From: Mesorhizobium sp. AR10
GTDB taxonomy: Bacteria; Pseudomonadota; Alphaproteobacteria; Rhizobiales; Rhizobiaceae
Direction: 5' to 3'
DNA: 64,000 nt
Assembly (NCBI RefSeq): GCF_024746795.1
Contig: NZ_CP080524.1
Coordinates: 1,736,001-1,800,000, forward strand
Position 1 is the stretch's first letter, and every line of letters begins with the position of its first letter. Shown here piece after piece: positions 35,972 through 44,547 of this stretch. Made by a program: the position numbers and the translations under genes. The notes below the pieces were generated by a model that had not been told where the DNA came from, did no database searches, and saw nothing but the letters and a program-made list of their open reading frames with translations.

Positions 35972-38107
35972 CTAACGCAACTCGACGGTTGGCAAGCGTC
36001 GGTCGGGCTCATCCGAAAATAGCAACGTTTCCACACTGTAGAGCGTCGTAACCGCGTGACCGGCCGTGGCCGTGAGCATTTCCCCTTGGCGGTCGAACAC
36101 ATAGTTGGACGAATGGCCAGGCAGGACGGCTGCGTCATCGCCCGATCCGCCGTTCAGTCTATCCGAACCACCGCCTCCCACCAGCAGATCGTCGCCGTTG
36201 CTGCCGATCAGGATGTCTGCCTTCGTTGTCCCTTCAATCCTTTTTTCGCCGGGAGCGGCTCTTATCGTCACGCCGTGGAGAAAGGTTTCGGGGTGGCGCG
36301 ATTCCCACCAGCCGGGCGTCCCTCCATTGAATGCTGCAAGCGCGTCCCAACGCGGATTTTCGTCGCTCAGATGCCTCAGGGCGCCCCAACTCCCCCATTT
36401 GCTTGGAGCGGACACGTCGACAAAGGCGTTGAAGAGGGTGCCTCCAGCGCCCTTCCAGCCCTCAAGAAGTGTTTGATATAGCGCGCCCATCTCGGCCGTA
36501 TAGTTGAGATGAATGAAGAACGGCGTCAGTACGGGGTCATCAACCCAAGCGCCGAGGGCGACGACATGCGTGCCCCCCTCATACATAATGAGATCAAGAC
36601 CGTGTTTGCGCGCCACCTCGCGGTGGTAGGAAAAGATCGTTGCGATCAGTTCGCCGACCGTATCCTGTTTGTCGCCGGTGACCGAGCCGTCGCGAAGTTC
36701 CCGCGCGGCAAGAGCCACCGCTCCGTCATATGCGTGCTCTTCGACATAAGCGTCGCGCGCCGTTCCCGTAAGGTTCTGCCTTTCCGAGCCCGCCACCGCG
36801 GCCGCTCGACTATCCTCGATCCATTTTTTGACAATCGGCGCCTTTGAATCATTGCCAAGACTGCCGGCGAAATAGCCGGTCACCGCATAGGAATCGAAAT
36901 AGCTTGCGGCCGGACGATTGCGGGCGGGATCCTCCGCGACCCAAAGCGGCGTGGTGAGAACCGCCTCCTCGAGACCGATCCATCCCGTCTGCGTGGAAAT
37001 GATCTTAACCAGGCGATCATCCACCTGCTCGCCGAAAACCTCGTCCCAAATCTGCGCCATTTGTGCGGCACGCATGCCGTAGAACTCGACCCACTTCGAA
37101 TCTTGCTTCCATCTTTTCAGTGCCTGAGCTTCCGCCCAATGCGCTTGCTGGAATTGCCAGTTCCAGACTTCGTTTGAATATTCGACGTGCGCTTTCAGTG
37201 TTGGGTCGAGATTGTCGCGGACATATTCGGCGAAGCGGCGCATGTACTCGTCGGTTGCCATATGCGGAAGCGTGAACCAGGGATCGGCGCCGATCTGGTT
37301 GGCCAGCGCGACCATGATCTCCACCGGCGCTCCGATCTGCGCGTAAGTATAATCGTTTACCTGAGGACGCTCGCTCCACTCGGAGGCGGTCGAGTCGTTG
37401 GTACCCATCCACTCCATGAAGCGAAGAACCCGCAGGTCTTCGATTCGTTTGATCCAGTCCGGATTGAATTTGGCTCCGACCTCATGCAGAGGGATGTTTT
37501 CTTCTTTTACGATCTCGATGTCGCGAATGTAGTCGCCGGTGCCGTGCGGATCCGTGCTGGTGATCGTAATTACCAGATTGCCAGGCCCTGCAACGGCCTC
37601 GAACCAGATCGCGTCGCCTTCGCGTCTTACATGTCTGGCGCGGCCTTCTATGCGCATCGCGCCCTGGCCTTTGTAGGTCATGCGATAACGCCCGTTGACA
37701 GAAACCGCCTCCGGCGGCAGGTCGGTAAGGATGAGAGTCGAAACGCCCTCGAGATCCTTTGGAATCGAAGTCAGCCATCCGTCCTTATCGAGATAACCGC
37801 GCGAGGCGAAATCCTCCAGGTTCCAGCCGCCCCACTGGTGCGGAAGGTGGCCCGTCCATGGGCGCGCAGTTTTCATGATGTCGATGAACGGCTGTTCCGA
37901 GGACCAGTCCACTATACCATTCAGCCCCATGCCAAGAGGTGGGCTGGACAGACCGCGAAGCGCTCCAACCGTATTCTCTCGACCAACGCTTTGCGCGCTG
38001 ATGGGCGTCTGCTCAGCGACCGGATCATCCTGCCCTCGCGAAATTTTCGCGAAGACCACGAGGCTGAATACCGAGATAGCTATCCCGACAACGACGCACT
38101 TAGTCAA
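35972..38107 (-). CDS. large exported TIM-barrel-like protein with RTX calcium-binding repeats
   Basis: A protein of 711 residues with an N-terminal hydrophobic signal or anchor (~4-20). From ~200 on it looks like a glycoside-hydrolase barrel: HVEYSNEVWNW (Asn312-Glu313) resembles the Asn-Glu acid/base site of clan GH-A, and LIMYEGGTH (Glu510) the nucleophile strand. Residues ~628-658 carry two or three hemolysin-type glycine/aspartate repeats (GSNGDD, GGGGSD, GGSGDD) that bind calcium. It overlaps the upstream SGNH gene by four bases (ATGA). I infer a secreted glycan-binding or glycan-cleaving enzyme; I do not recognise a characterised family. Calcium-repeat proteins are often substrates of type I secretion, though the N-terminal signal here would suggest Sec export. 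Confidence 0.6.
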   Translation of the reverse strand: MTKCVVVGIAISVFSLVVFAKISRGQDDPVAEQTPISAQSVGRENTVGALRGLSSPPLGMGLNGIVDWSSEQPFIDIMKTARPWTGHLPHQWGGWNLEDFASRGYLDKDGWLTSIPKDLEGVSTLILTDLPPEAVSVNGRYRMTYKGQGAMRIEGRARHVRREGDAIWFEAVAGPGNLVITITSTDPHGTGDYIRDIEIVKEENIPLHEVGAKFNPDWIKRIEDLRVLRFMEWMGTNDSTASEWSERPQVNDYTYAQIGAPVEIMVALANQIGADPWFTLPHMATDEYMRRFAEYVRDNLDPTLKAHVEYSNEVWNWQFQQAHWAEAQALKRWKQDSKWVEFYGMRAAQMAQIWDEVFGEQVDDRLVKIISTQTGWIGLEEAVLTTPLWVAEDPARNRPAASYFDSYAVTGYFAGSLGNDSKAPIVKKWIEDSRAAAVAGSERQNLTGTARDAYVEEHAYDGAVALAARELRDGSVTGDKQDTVGELIATIFSYHREVARKHGLDLIMYEGGTHVVALGAWVDDPVLTPFFIHLNYTAEMGALYQTLLEGWKGAGGTLFNAFVDVSAPSKWGSWGALRHLSDENPRWDALAAFNGGTPGWWESRHPETFLHGVTIRAAPGEKRIEGTTKADILIGSNGDDLLVGGGGSDRLNGGSGDDAAVLPGHSSNYVFDRQGEMLTATAGHAVTTLYSVETLLFSDEPDRRLPTVELR

Positions 38108-39102
38108 TCAGATATGGGCTCCGTCCCGGCATACTGTTTCAATCCAGTCTTAGGATAGGTCGTTACGACTTGCCAGACCACCTCTTGCATAAGACGTGCG
38201 GCGTTCTGGCCAGGTGGGTCGGCCATGCTCCCGTCGGCCAGCCGGAGTTGGTGGGGGAGCCCGACCGGGCTGCGGTGGTAGAGCACGGCGTAGTGGGTCA
38301 GCGCGACGAGATAGGCGCCGATGTCGTTGAGGTGGATCATGTCCTGCTCGCCATTCTCGTTCAACGCAAAAAGGTCCTCCTTGCTTGCAAGCCCGTCAAC
38401 ACCCGCGCGCGCCTCGACAGTTCGGACGAACCGCGCCAGAACCTGCCCCGCTGGAATGACGTAGATGGGTTGCTCCATTCCTCTCACGGCCAGCGCACGC
38501 CGCAGGATCTCATTTTCCCAATACCTGGAAAGGTCCAGATCAAGGCGTTCGAGCCATCCCTCGGGGCTGTCGATTGCATGCCATGTTTCATACAGGTAGA
38601 CGCGTGTCGCGGCGTTGCCTCCCCAGGCGCGCCGGGCCCATCGGCTGACGTAGTCCCAGCTATCGTAGTATTTGATGGCATCACGAATCTCGACCATCTC
38701 AGTCATGACGAAAGCGTCATACTCGCCGCTCTCGGCAGCTTCGTCTGCGGCCCGATAACGCGGGTGGGCGTTTTCCGTCTCGGAGCCGTTGATGGGCGCG
38801 TCCCCCCAATGCGCTTTCAACGTCGTTCCCCATCCGAGCTGGCTTTCATACCGATGACCGTCGTCCGCCAGCTGCTGCAGCATCGCCGGCATATCCCGGC
38901 CAACAAGGCTGTGGCCCAGATGGAAGACGCTCATCGCGCCGGCAGGTCGAGCGAGTGGCGATGCATAAAGAGCGTCAACGGCAACCTCGTCGAGCGGCGC
39001 CGGCGCACTGCAGCGCGACAACCCGTATGCAGAAGCCAATAGGAAGAAAAGTGCAGAGCTGCGGTTTCGAATTCGCGTCAGCATTCGCCTTGATAGCCTC
39101 AA
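38104..39102 (-). CDS. exported SGNH-like hydrolase, first copy
   Basis: A protein of 332 residues with a basic start and hydrophobic segment (~16-28); a cysteine at 31 follows an imperfect lipobox (LSRC). Block I is HLGHSL (Ser65); block V is DMIH (Asp254-His257) in IHLNDIGAY. YLYETWHAIDSPEGW and the end LTHYAVLYHRSPVGLP are shared with the paralogue at 34853. It is the first gene of a likely three-gene operon and is translationally coupled to the 711-residue protein. A polysaccharide esterase or acetyl-transfer role is plausible from the fold and the neighbours. Confidence 0.65.
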   Translation of the reverse strand: MRLSRRMLTRIRNRSSALFFLLASAYGLSRCSAPAPLDEVAVDALYASPLARPAGAMSVFHLGHSLVGRDMPAMLQQLADDGHRYESQLGWGTTLKAHWGDAPINGSETENAHPRYRAADEAAESGEYDAFVMTEMVEIRDAIKYYDSWDYVSRWARRAWGGNAATRVYLYETWHAIDSPEGWLERLDLDLSRYWENEILRRALAVRGMEQPIYVIPAGQVLARFVRTVEARAGVDGLASKEDLFALNENGEQDMIHLNDIGAYLVALTHYAVLYHRSPVGLPHQLRLADGSMADPPGQNAARLMQEVVWQVVTTYPKTGLKQYAGTEPISD

Positions 39103-39307
39103 CGCCGTTGGTGTTTTGAGACGGGAGCGTGCCCCTTATGCCACGGGTCGAACAAACCCACCGTTCAGTATAGGTATCGTTTCAAGAACTGTATACGAAT
39201 GGAGATATTCGAGAGCAGCTTCCACCACCAAATGCCCGCGAAACATTGTCCAAGAGGCTCGGAAGCGGAGCTTCACAAAGTGCCTTGGCAGCCATCACGA
39301 CAGCATT

Positions 39308-39530
39308 ACGGAACGGGCGTTGATATCCGAAATCGCCAACAGAGACTGGGACGTCATCGTTGTCGGAGCCGGCATGGGCGGCGGAGTAATAGGCCGACGG
39401 CTTGCCGAACAAGGTCTTTCCGTTCTTTTCCTGGACAGCGGGCTAGTCGGGCGGCGCGACGACGAACGCGCCTGGAGTTCGATCGCTGACCCGATGGAGA
39501 GGCGTGAAAGAGTGAGCTTCCGCTCGCACC
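39308..39530 (+). pseudogene. GMC oxidoreductase, N-terminal fragment
   Basis: The frame reads DWDVIVVGAGMGGGVIGRRL then AEQGLSVLFLDSG, nearly the same as the start of the intact enzyme at 5753-7345 (EWDVIVIGTGIGGGTIGRRL). Similarity is lost after ~70 residues; the full enzyme has ~530. It marks a second copy of this gene at the far side of the accessory region. Confidence 0.75.
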
Positions 39531-40286
39531 TCGCTTTGCTCGGTAAATTGTTGTCTGCACATTGTTTTCGTTTGCGAAAACGGGAGCCATTCCGGGGCTT
39601 TGAGATGTGTAAGCGGCGGCGGTAGTGCCGGCAACACAAGGGTGGTGCTCGCAAATCCAATGCGCCGCCGCAATGTGCGATCCGACGTTTCCGCACCGCG
39701 GCCTGCAGGTTCGTCAAAGGGTGCAGTGGCGCAAAATCGACGCTGCATTGTGGGGCAGAGAAGGGCGCATGTCTTGCCCCAAACAATGCCGTCGCGCGAC
39801 AATTGCATCTGCTCACTACCGTTGCACCGGTGGGGAAACTCGTAAGCCATTGACTTTGTATTTAGATCGAGGCGTCGAACATCTGATCCAACATGCTTGG
39901 GGGTATCGAGCGGGATTGTTGTGGACCAGGATTATCGTGCCGTTTCGCTTCGAGACGAATTCTCCATTCCGATGCCCACCACTAAGTGAATCTCGGTATC
40001 AGTGGTTGCGCCTCCATGATTTGAATCTGCGGTGACCAGCAGACGTCGAGGCTGAGCCGGCTGCCGCCCTTAATTCCGTGCGTCAGAAAGACGGGCAAGG
40101 ATGATTGGGAACACCGATGCCAACCTTATTGGGCATCCAATGGCCCCGCTTCGCAGCGGATTTAGGTCCTTTGGTCCCAGGGGGCAGGCGTGCCCGAAGT
40201 CTGAAGGTCTACGAAATTTGCCGTACTAATTTCGCAAAAATCTCGTAGAAAAGGTACGGTGGTTTCTCGCTAAGTCCTTGAAAACG
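39531..40286. other. degenerate sequence next to the tRNA, no gene recognised
   Basis: Frames on both strands are short or carry no family motifs. No transposase, integrase or terminal repeat was found. The 3' end of the tRNA faces this stretch, so it is the side where an integrated element would sit. Confidence 0.4.
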
Positions 40287-40363
40287 TGGTGATCCCGACA
40301 GGAATCGAACCTGTGACCTACAGATTAGGAATCTGCCGCTCTATCCTACTGAGCTACGGGACC
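40287..40363 (-). tRNA. tRNA-Arg (anticodon CCU)
   Basis: Read on the minus strand: acceptor GGTCCCG pairs with CGGGATC (one G-U pair), D-arm AGCTCAGTAGGATAGAGC, anticodon stem CAGAT/ATCTG with loop TTCCTAA giving CCT, variable loop, TpsiC arm ACAGGTTCGATTCCTGT, discriminator A and an encoded CCA. All stems pair. It reads the rare AGG codon. It separates the decayed accessory region on its 3' side from conserved core genes on its 5' side, the usual arrangement at a tRNA used as an integration site. Confidence 0.97.
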
Positions 40364-40504
40364 ACGCGGCCCGACACATAACCGCTTCGGATCATTTCGC
40401 CAAGAGGCGGTCGGCACGCAATCATCCGGTTGTTTTCGGGCCGTGCTGTGGTCTTCACATCAGATCGATACTGGCGTGCCCGGATCTCGCGCACGCCACC
40501 GGCG

Positions 40505-41668
40505 CTAAGCGGCCAGCGCCGTTTCCGCAAGCTTCACCCAATAGCTCATGCCGTGCGGGATGACCTCGTCGTTGAAGTCGTAGGCCGGGTGGTGGAGACC
40601 AGCCGTATCGCCGTTGCCGATGAAGATGAACGCGCCTGGCCGCGCCTCCAGCATGTAGGAGAAATCCTCGCCGCCCATCACCGGCTGGATGGCGCGGTGC
40701 ACCTGGGCGTCGCCGGCGACATCAGCCGCGACATCGCCGGCAAAGACGGTTTCTTCCGCATGGTTGAAGGTCACCGGATAGTTGGCGTCATAGTCGACCT
40801 CTATGGTCGCACCGAAAGCGGTGGCTATTCCCGCGCAAATGGCACGGATGCGCTCCTCCGCCTTCCTGGCGATCTCCTTCTTCAGCGTGCGCACCGTGCC
40901 GGCGATCTCGGCGGTCTCGGGAATGACGTTGTAGGCGTCGCCGGCGTGGAATTTCGTCACCGACACCACCACGGCCTCGACCGGATCGGTGCTGCGCGAG
41001 GCAATCGTCTGCAGTGCGCCGACAAGCTGGCTGGTGATGACGATCGGGTCGATCGTGCCGTGCGGCATCGCCGCATGGCCGCCCTTGCCTTTGACGGTGA
41101 TGGTGAACTCGGCGGTCGCCGCCATGATCGGGCCCGGCCTGATGGCAAACTGGCCGACCGGCAGGCCCGGCATATTGTGCATGCCGAACACCTTGGAGAT
41201 GTCGAAACGCTCCATCATGCCGTCCTTGACCATCTCGTTGCCGCCGCCGCCGCCTTCTTCGGCCGGCTGGAAGATCACCGCCACGGAGCCGGCAAAATTG
41301 CGCGTCTCCGTCAGATATTTGGTGGCACCCAGCAGCATTGCCGTGTGACCGTCATGGCCGCAGGCGTGCATCTTGCCGGCAACGGTCGAGGCGTAAGGTT
41401 TGCCGGTGATTTCGTTGATCGGCAGCGCGTCCATGTCGGCGCGCAGGCCGATTGTCGCGCCCGCGCCCTTGCGGCCGTGGATGATGCCGACGACGCCGGT
41501 CTTGCCGAGGCCCGTCACCACGTCGTCGCAGCCGAAAGCCTTCAGCTTCTCGGTGACGAAGGCGGCGGTCTGGAAGACGTCGAAATTCAGCTCTGGCGTC
41601 TGATGCAGATGGCGGCGCCAGCCGGCAACCTCATCCTGCATTTCGGCGGCGCGGTTCAGAATCGGCAT
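40505..41668 (-). CDS. M20-family amidohydrolase (hippurate hydrolase-like)
   Basis: A protein of 387 residues from the ATG at 41668; the frame extends upstream without similarity. Visible marks: RRHLHQTPEL, ADMDALPI, the metal-site GKMHACGHDGHTAML, FQPAEEGGGGG, MHNMPGLPVG, the dimerisation-domain GKGGHAAMPH, and the late QPVMGGEDFSYML. Enzymes of this class cleave N-acyl amino acids (hippurate, N-acetyl-amino acids, indole-acetyl-amino acids) using two metal ions in the cytoplasm. The true substrate is not shown. First core gene beyond the tRNA. Confidence 0.92.
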   Translation of the reverse strand: MPILNRAAEMQDEVAGWRRHLHQTPELNFDVFQTAAFVTEKLKAFGCDDVVTGLGKTGVVGIIHGRKGAGATIGLRADMDALPINEITGKPYASTVAGKMHACGHDGHTAMLLGATKYLTETRNFAGSVAVIFQPAEEGGGGGNEMVKDGMMERFDISKVFGMHNMPGLPVGQFAIRPGPIMAATAEFTITVKGKGGHAAMPHGTIDPIVITSQLVGALQTIASRSTDPVEAVVVSVTKFHAGDAYNVIPETAEIAGTVRTLKKEIARKAEERIRAICAGIATAFGATIEVDYDANYPVTFNHAEETVFAGDVAADVAGDAQVHRAIQPVMGGEDFSYMLEARPGAFIFIGNGDTAGLHHPAYDFNDEVIPHGMSYWVKLAETALAA

Positions 41669-41885
41669 AATGGTTCCATCTCGCTGTTGGAGCAGACGGT
41701 TCGGCCTGCTGCTTTGCAATTGTGATTGTCAGGCGCTTTGCCATCTTGGCGTCACATAGGGTAAATAGCACCGCAAACAATGTGGTCCGGGGACTGAGGG
41801 TCGGATCCCATTAGGCTGGCGATCCCGTAATCAAATCTTACGGAGCCAGGGGCGACTACGGCAAGAGGCGATTTCGGATTCCATC

Positions 41886-43052
41886 ATGCGGCACAGGCAT
41901 TTCCTCAAACTATTGCTGGCAGGCGCTGTGGCGCTGTCTGGGTTGGCCGGACCGGCCCTCGCCAATCCGACGATCCTGTTCGACCTGACGAGCGGCAAGA
42001 TCCTCCAGCATCAGGATGCCTTCAAGCGCTGGTATCCGGCTTCGCTGACCAAGCTGATGACCGCTTATGTGACCTTCCGCGCCATTGCGGCCGGTGAGGT
42101 CCAGCTCGATTCGCCGATCAAGGTGACGAAACATTCCGCCGGCGAGCCGCCGAGCAAGATGGGCTTCAAGCCGGGCTCGGTCATGCGGCTCGACAATGCG
42201 CTGAAGATGATGCTGGTCAAATCGGCCAACGACATCGCCATGGCCGTCGGCGAGAATATCGGCGGCTCGCAAGCCGCGTTCGCCGATCGCATGAACACCG
42301 AGGCGCGCCGGCTCGGCATGACCGGCACGCACTACGTCAATCCGAACGGGCTCTATTCGCCGGACCAGTATACGACGGCGCGCGACCTTGCCCTGCTGGT
42401 GATGGCGATCCGCCATGAATTTCCGCAATACGCCCCCTGGTTCTCGATCGAAGGTCTCGCCGTCGGCAAGAAGGCGATCTCGAATTACAATTTGCTGATC
42501 GGTCGCTATCCGGGCGCCGACGGCATGAAGACGGGCTTCGTCTGCCCCTCGGGCTTCAACATGATCGGCTCGGCAACGCGCGACGGGCGCACGCTGGTCG
42601 CCGTGGTGCTCGGCGAAAAATCGGCTGTCACCCGGGCCGAGACCGCGGCGAAACTGCTTGACCAGGGTTTTGACACGCCCGCTGCCGGTTCGGCCATCGC
42701 CGCGCTGCCTGCCTACGGCGACACCATTTCGCCCAACGACTTGCGTGACGAGATCTGCAAAAAGAAGGCGCCGCAGGAGCAGTCGGAGGCCGCACCGCCC
42801 CCCGGCAAGGACGTGCCCAAATCGCCCTATCAGCAAAAGCTTGACCATGTGCCGACGCTGGTCGTCGTCGGCCTCGGCGGCGCCACCGGACCAACGCCGA
42901 AGGCCATGATCGACCAGGCCGGCCAGGAATATGCCGACGTGCCGATCCCGACCTGGCGGCCCGACGTGCCGCCGCCGGCTGGTGGCGATCCGACGGCGCC
43001 TGCCGGCATCAAGGCCGCGCAAGGCGATCAGCCGGTCAAGGTAGCGAACTAG
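41886..43052 (+). CDS. D-alanyl-D-alanine carboxypeptidase (penicillin-binding protein, DacA/DacF class)
   Basis: A protein of 388 residues with a signal peptide (to ~26, ending ALA-N). The three active-site motifs are present: S53-L-T-K56, S113-A-N115, and K215-T-G. It trims the terminal D-alanine of peptidoglycan side chains in the periplasm. The C-terminal ~100 residues are proline- and alanine-rich and low in complexity, unlike the beta-domain of E. coli PBP5. The gene ends directly before the CobW gene (no gap), so the two are probably co-transcribed. Confidence 0.93.
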   Translation: MRHRHFLKLLLAGAVALSGLAGPALANPTILFDLTSGKILQHQDAFKRWYPASLTKLMTAYVTFRAIAAGEVQLDSPIKVTKHSAGEPPSKMGFKPGSVMRLDNALKMMLVKSANDIAMAVGENIGGSQAAFADRMNTEARRLGMTGTHYVNPNGLYSPDQYTTARDLALLVMAIRHEFPQYAPWFSIEGLAVGKKAISNYNLLIGRYPGADGMKTGFVCPSGFNMIGSATRDGRTLVAVVLGEKSAVTRAETAAKLLDQGFDTPAAGSAIAALPAYGDTISPNDLRDEICKKKAPQEQSEAAPPPGKDVPKSPYQQKLDHVPTLVVVGLGGATGPTPKAMIDQAGQEYADVPIPTWRPDVPPPAGGDPTAPAGIKAAQGDQPVKVAN

Positions 43053-44153
43053 GTGGCGAATTTTCCCATTCCCGTCTCGGTGCTCACCGGTTTCCTCGGC
43101 GCCGGCAAGACGACGCTGCTCAACCGGCTGCTGAAGGATCCCGCCCTCGTCGACACCGCGGTCATCATCAACGAATTCGGTGAGGTGGCGATCGACCATC
43201 TGCTGGTCGAGCAGGCCTCCGACGGCATCATCCAGCTTTCCGACGGCTGTCTCTGCTGCACGGTGCGCGGCGAACTGGTCGACACGCTGGCCGACCTCGT
43301 CGACCGGCTGCAGACCGGCCGCATCGCCCGGCTTGCCCGCGTCGTCGTCGAGACCACCGGCCTTGCCGATCCGGCGCCGGTGCTGCAGTCGATCATGGCG
43401 CATCCGGCGCTGGTCCAGGCCTTCCGGCTTGACGGCGTCATCACGCTGGTCGACGCGGTCAACGGCAATGCGACGCTCGATGCCCATGTCGAGGCGGTGA
43501 AGCAGGTGGCCGTCGCCGACCGCATCGTGCTGACCAAGGCCGATCTGGCTACCGATCCCGGCGATGTCGAGGCGTTGCGGGCCCGGTTGCGGCTGATCAA
43601 TCCGGGTGCCGCGGTGCTCGATGCCGGCGACAGTCTGACCGGCGTGGCGGCGCTGTTCGATTGTGGCCTCTACAATCCGGCGACCAAATCCGCCGACGTG
43701 CGGCGCTGGCTAGGTGAAGAAGCCGCTCATGACCACGATCATCACCATGGCGATCATGACCACGACCATGATGGTCGTCGTCACGATTCCCGCGTGCGCT
43801 CCTATTCGCTCGTCCATGACGGGCCGGTGCCGTTTTCGGCGATCGAGATGTTCCTCGACCTGTTGCGCTCGGCGCATGGCGAGCGGCTGCTGCGCATGAA
43901 GGGCGTCATCGAGTTGCAAGAAGACCCGTCGCGGCCACTCGTCGTCCACGGTGTGCAGAAGATCCTGCATCCGCCGGCGCAGCTGCCGTCCTGGCCGGAC
44001 GGCCAACGCGGTACAAGGCTGGTGCTGATCACGCTTGATATACCGGAAGACTATGTCCGCCGGCTGTTTGCCGCCTTCACCAACCGGCCGTCGATCGACA
44101 CGCCGGACCGCGCGGCGCTGGAAAACAACCCGCTGGCCATCGCCGGCCGTTGA
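43053..44153 (+). CDS. CobW/COG0523-family GTPase, putative metal chaperone
   Basis: A protein of 366 residues from a GTG right after the preceding stop. It has GFLGAGKTT (Walker A, ~13-21), NEFGEVAID, the metal-binding CLCC (66-69), ETTGLADPAP, and VLTKADLA. A stretch rich in His and Asp (~227-245, before RRHDS) follows, and then the CobW C-terminal domain. Such GTPases deliver zinc or other metals; those with His-rich loops are often linked to zinc. Carrying it behind a carboxypeptidase gene is not obviously a cobalamin context, though cobS and cobT lie 8 kb away. Confidence 0.9.
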   Translation: MANFPIPVSVLTGFLGAGKTTLLNRLLKDPALVDTAVIINEFGEVAIDHLLVEQASDGIIQLSDGCLCCTVRGELVDTLADLVDRLQTGRIARLARVVVETTGLADPAPVLQSIMAHPALVQAFRLDGVITLVDAVNGNATLDAHVEAVKQVAVADRIVLTKADLATDPGDVEALRARLRLINPGAAVLDAGDSLTGVAALFDCGLYNPATKSADVRRWLGEEAAHDHDHHHGDHDHDHDGRRHDSRVRSYSLVHDGPVPFSAIEMFLDLLRSAHGERLLRMKGVIELQEDPSRPLVVHGVQKILHPPAQLPSWPDGQRGTRLVLITLDIPEDYVRRLFAAFTNRPSIDTPDRAALENNPLAIAGR

Positions 44154-44164
44154 TCCTAGAGCCT

Positions 44165-44302
44165 GTTCCATCCCGATGGAAGCGGGATGGGGCGGCTCTA
44201 TCTTTTTGTTTGACCATGATCTTTTCCGAACCGAAGGTCAGCGAAGCAAAAACCGGTTTCCACTTTTCGCTAACGCGGACCTTCGGTTCGGGATCATGGT
44301 CT
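44165..44302. repeat. REP-like palindromic repeat, possibly also terminator
   Basis: The stretch holds CCATCCCG/CGGGATGG (perfect 8-bp arms, 44168-44190) followed by a T-rich run, then a second dyad ACCGAAGGTC/GACCTTCGGT around an AAAACCGG...ACTTTTC core, closed by CATGAT/ATCATG. The core resembles the repeats at 48295, 53244 and 59056. It lies at the convergent ends of the CobW and TusA genes and could stop transcription from the CobW side. Confidence 0.65.
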
Positions 44303-44537
44303 AAGCTTGCAGTTCGCCGCGTTCGACCAGAAAGCGGTGGCCGCCGGGTACCGCTGCCGTTTCAATCAATTGGTGGCCGTCGTCGGAGCAGAAAGCCGGA
44401 ATGTCGATGACGGCGAGCGGATCAGTGGTCTCTAACCATAGCCGGCTGCCCGGCTGCATCGTCGCCAGCCGCTTCTTGGCCTTGAGGACTGGAAGCGGGC
44501 AGTTCAGCCCCTTGAGATCATAGGTGTGCTCGGCCAA
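44301..44537 (-). CDS. TusA/SirA-family sulfur carrier protein
   Basis: A protein of 78 residues, the usual length. The family motif with the active cysteine is GLNCPLPVLK near residue 10, followed by KRLATMQPG and the acidic-hydrophobic TDPLAVIDIP stretch. TusA relays sulfur for tRNA thiolation and molybdenum-cofactor-related uses. It sits downstream of the L,D-transpeptidase gene with a 10-base gap on the same strand. Confidence 0.92.
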   Translation of the reverse strand: MAEHTYDLKGLNCPLPVLKAKKRLATMQPGSRLWLETTDPLAVIDIPAFCSDDGHQLIETAAVPGGHRFLVERGELQA

Positions 44538-44547
44538 GGTCCAAACC

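Noticed and set aside
40430..41725. Long plus-strand frame of 431 residues
   Set aside because: It is antisense to the M20 amidohydrolase, has no family motifs, and has the His/Arg-rich look of a shadow frame.
41910..43487. Long minus-strand frame of 525 residues
   Set aside because: Antisense to the carboxypeptidase and CobW genes, which have clear catalytic motifs; composition is that of a shadow.
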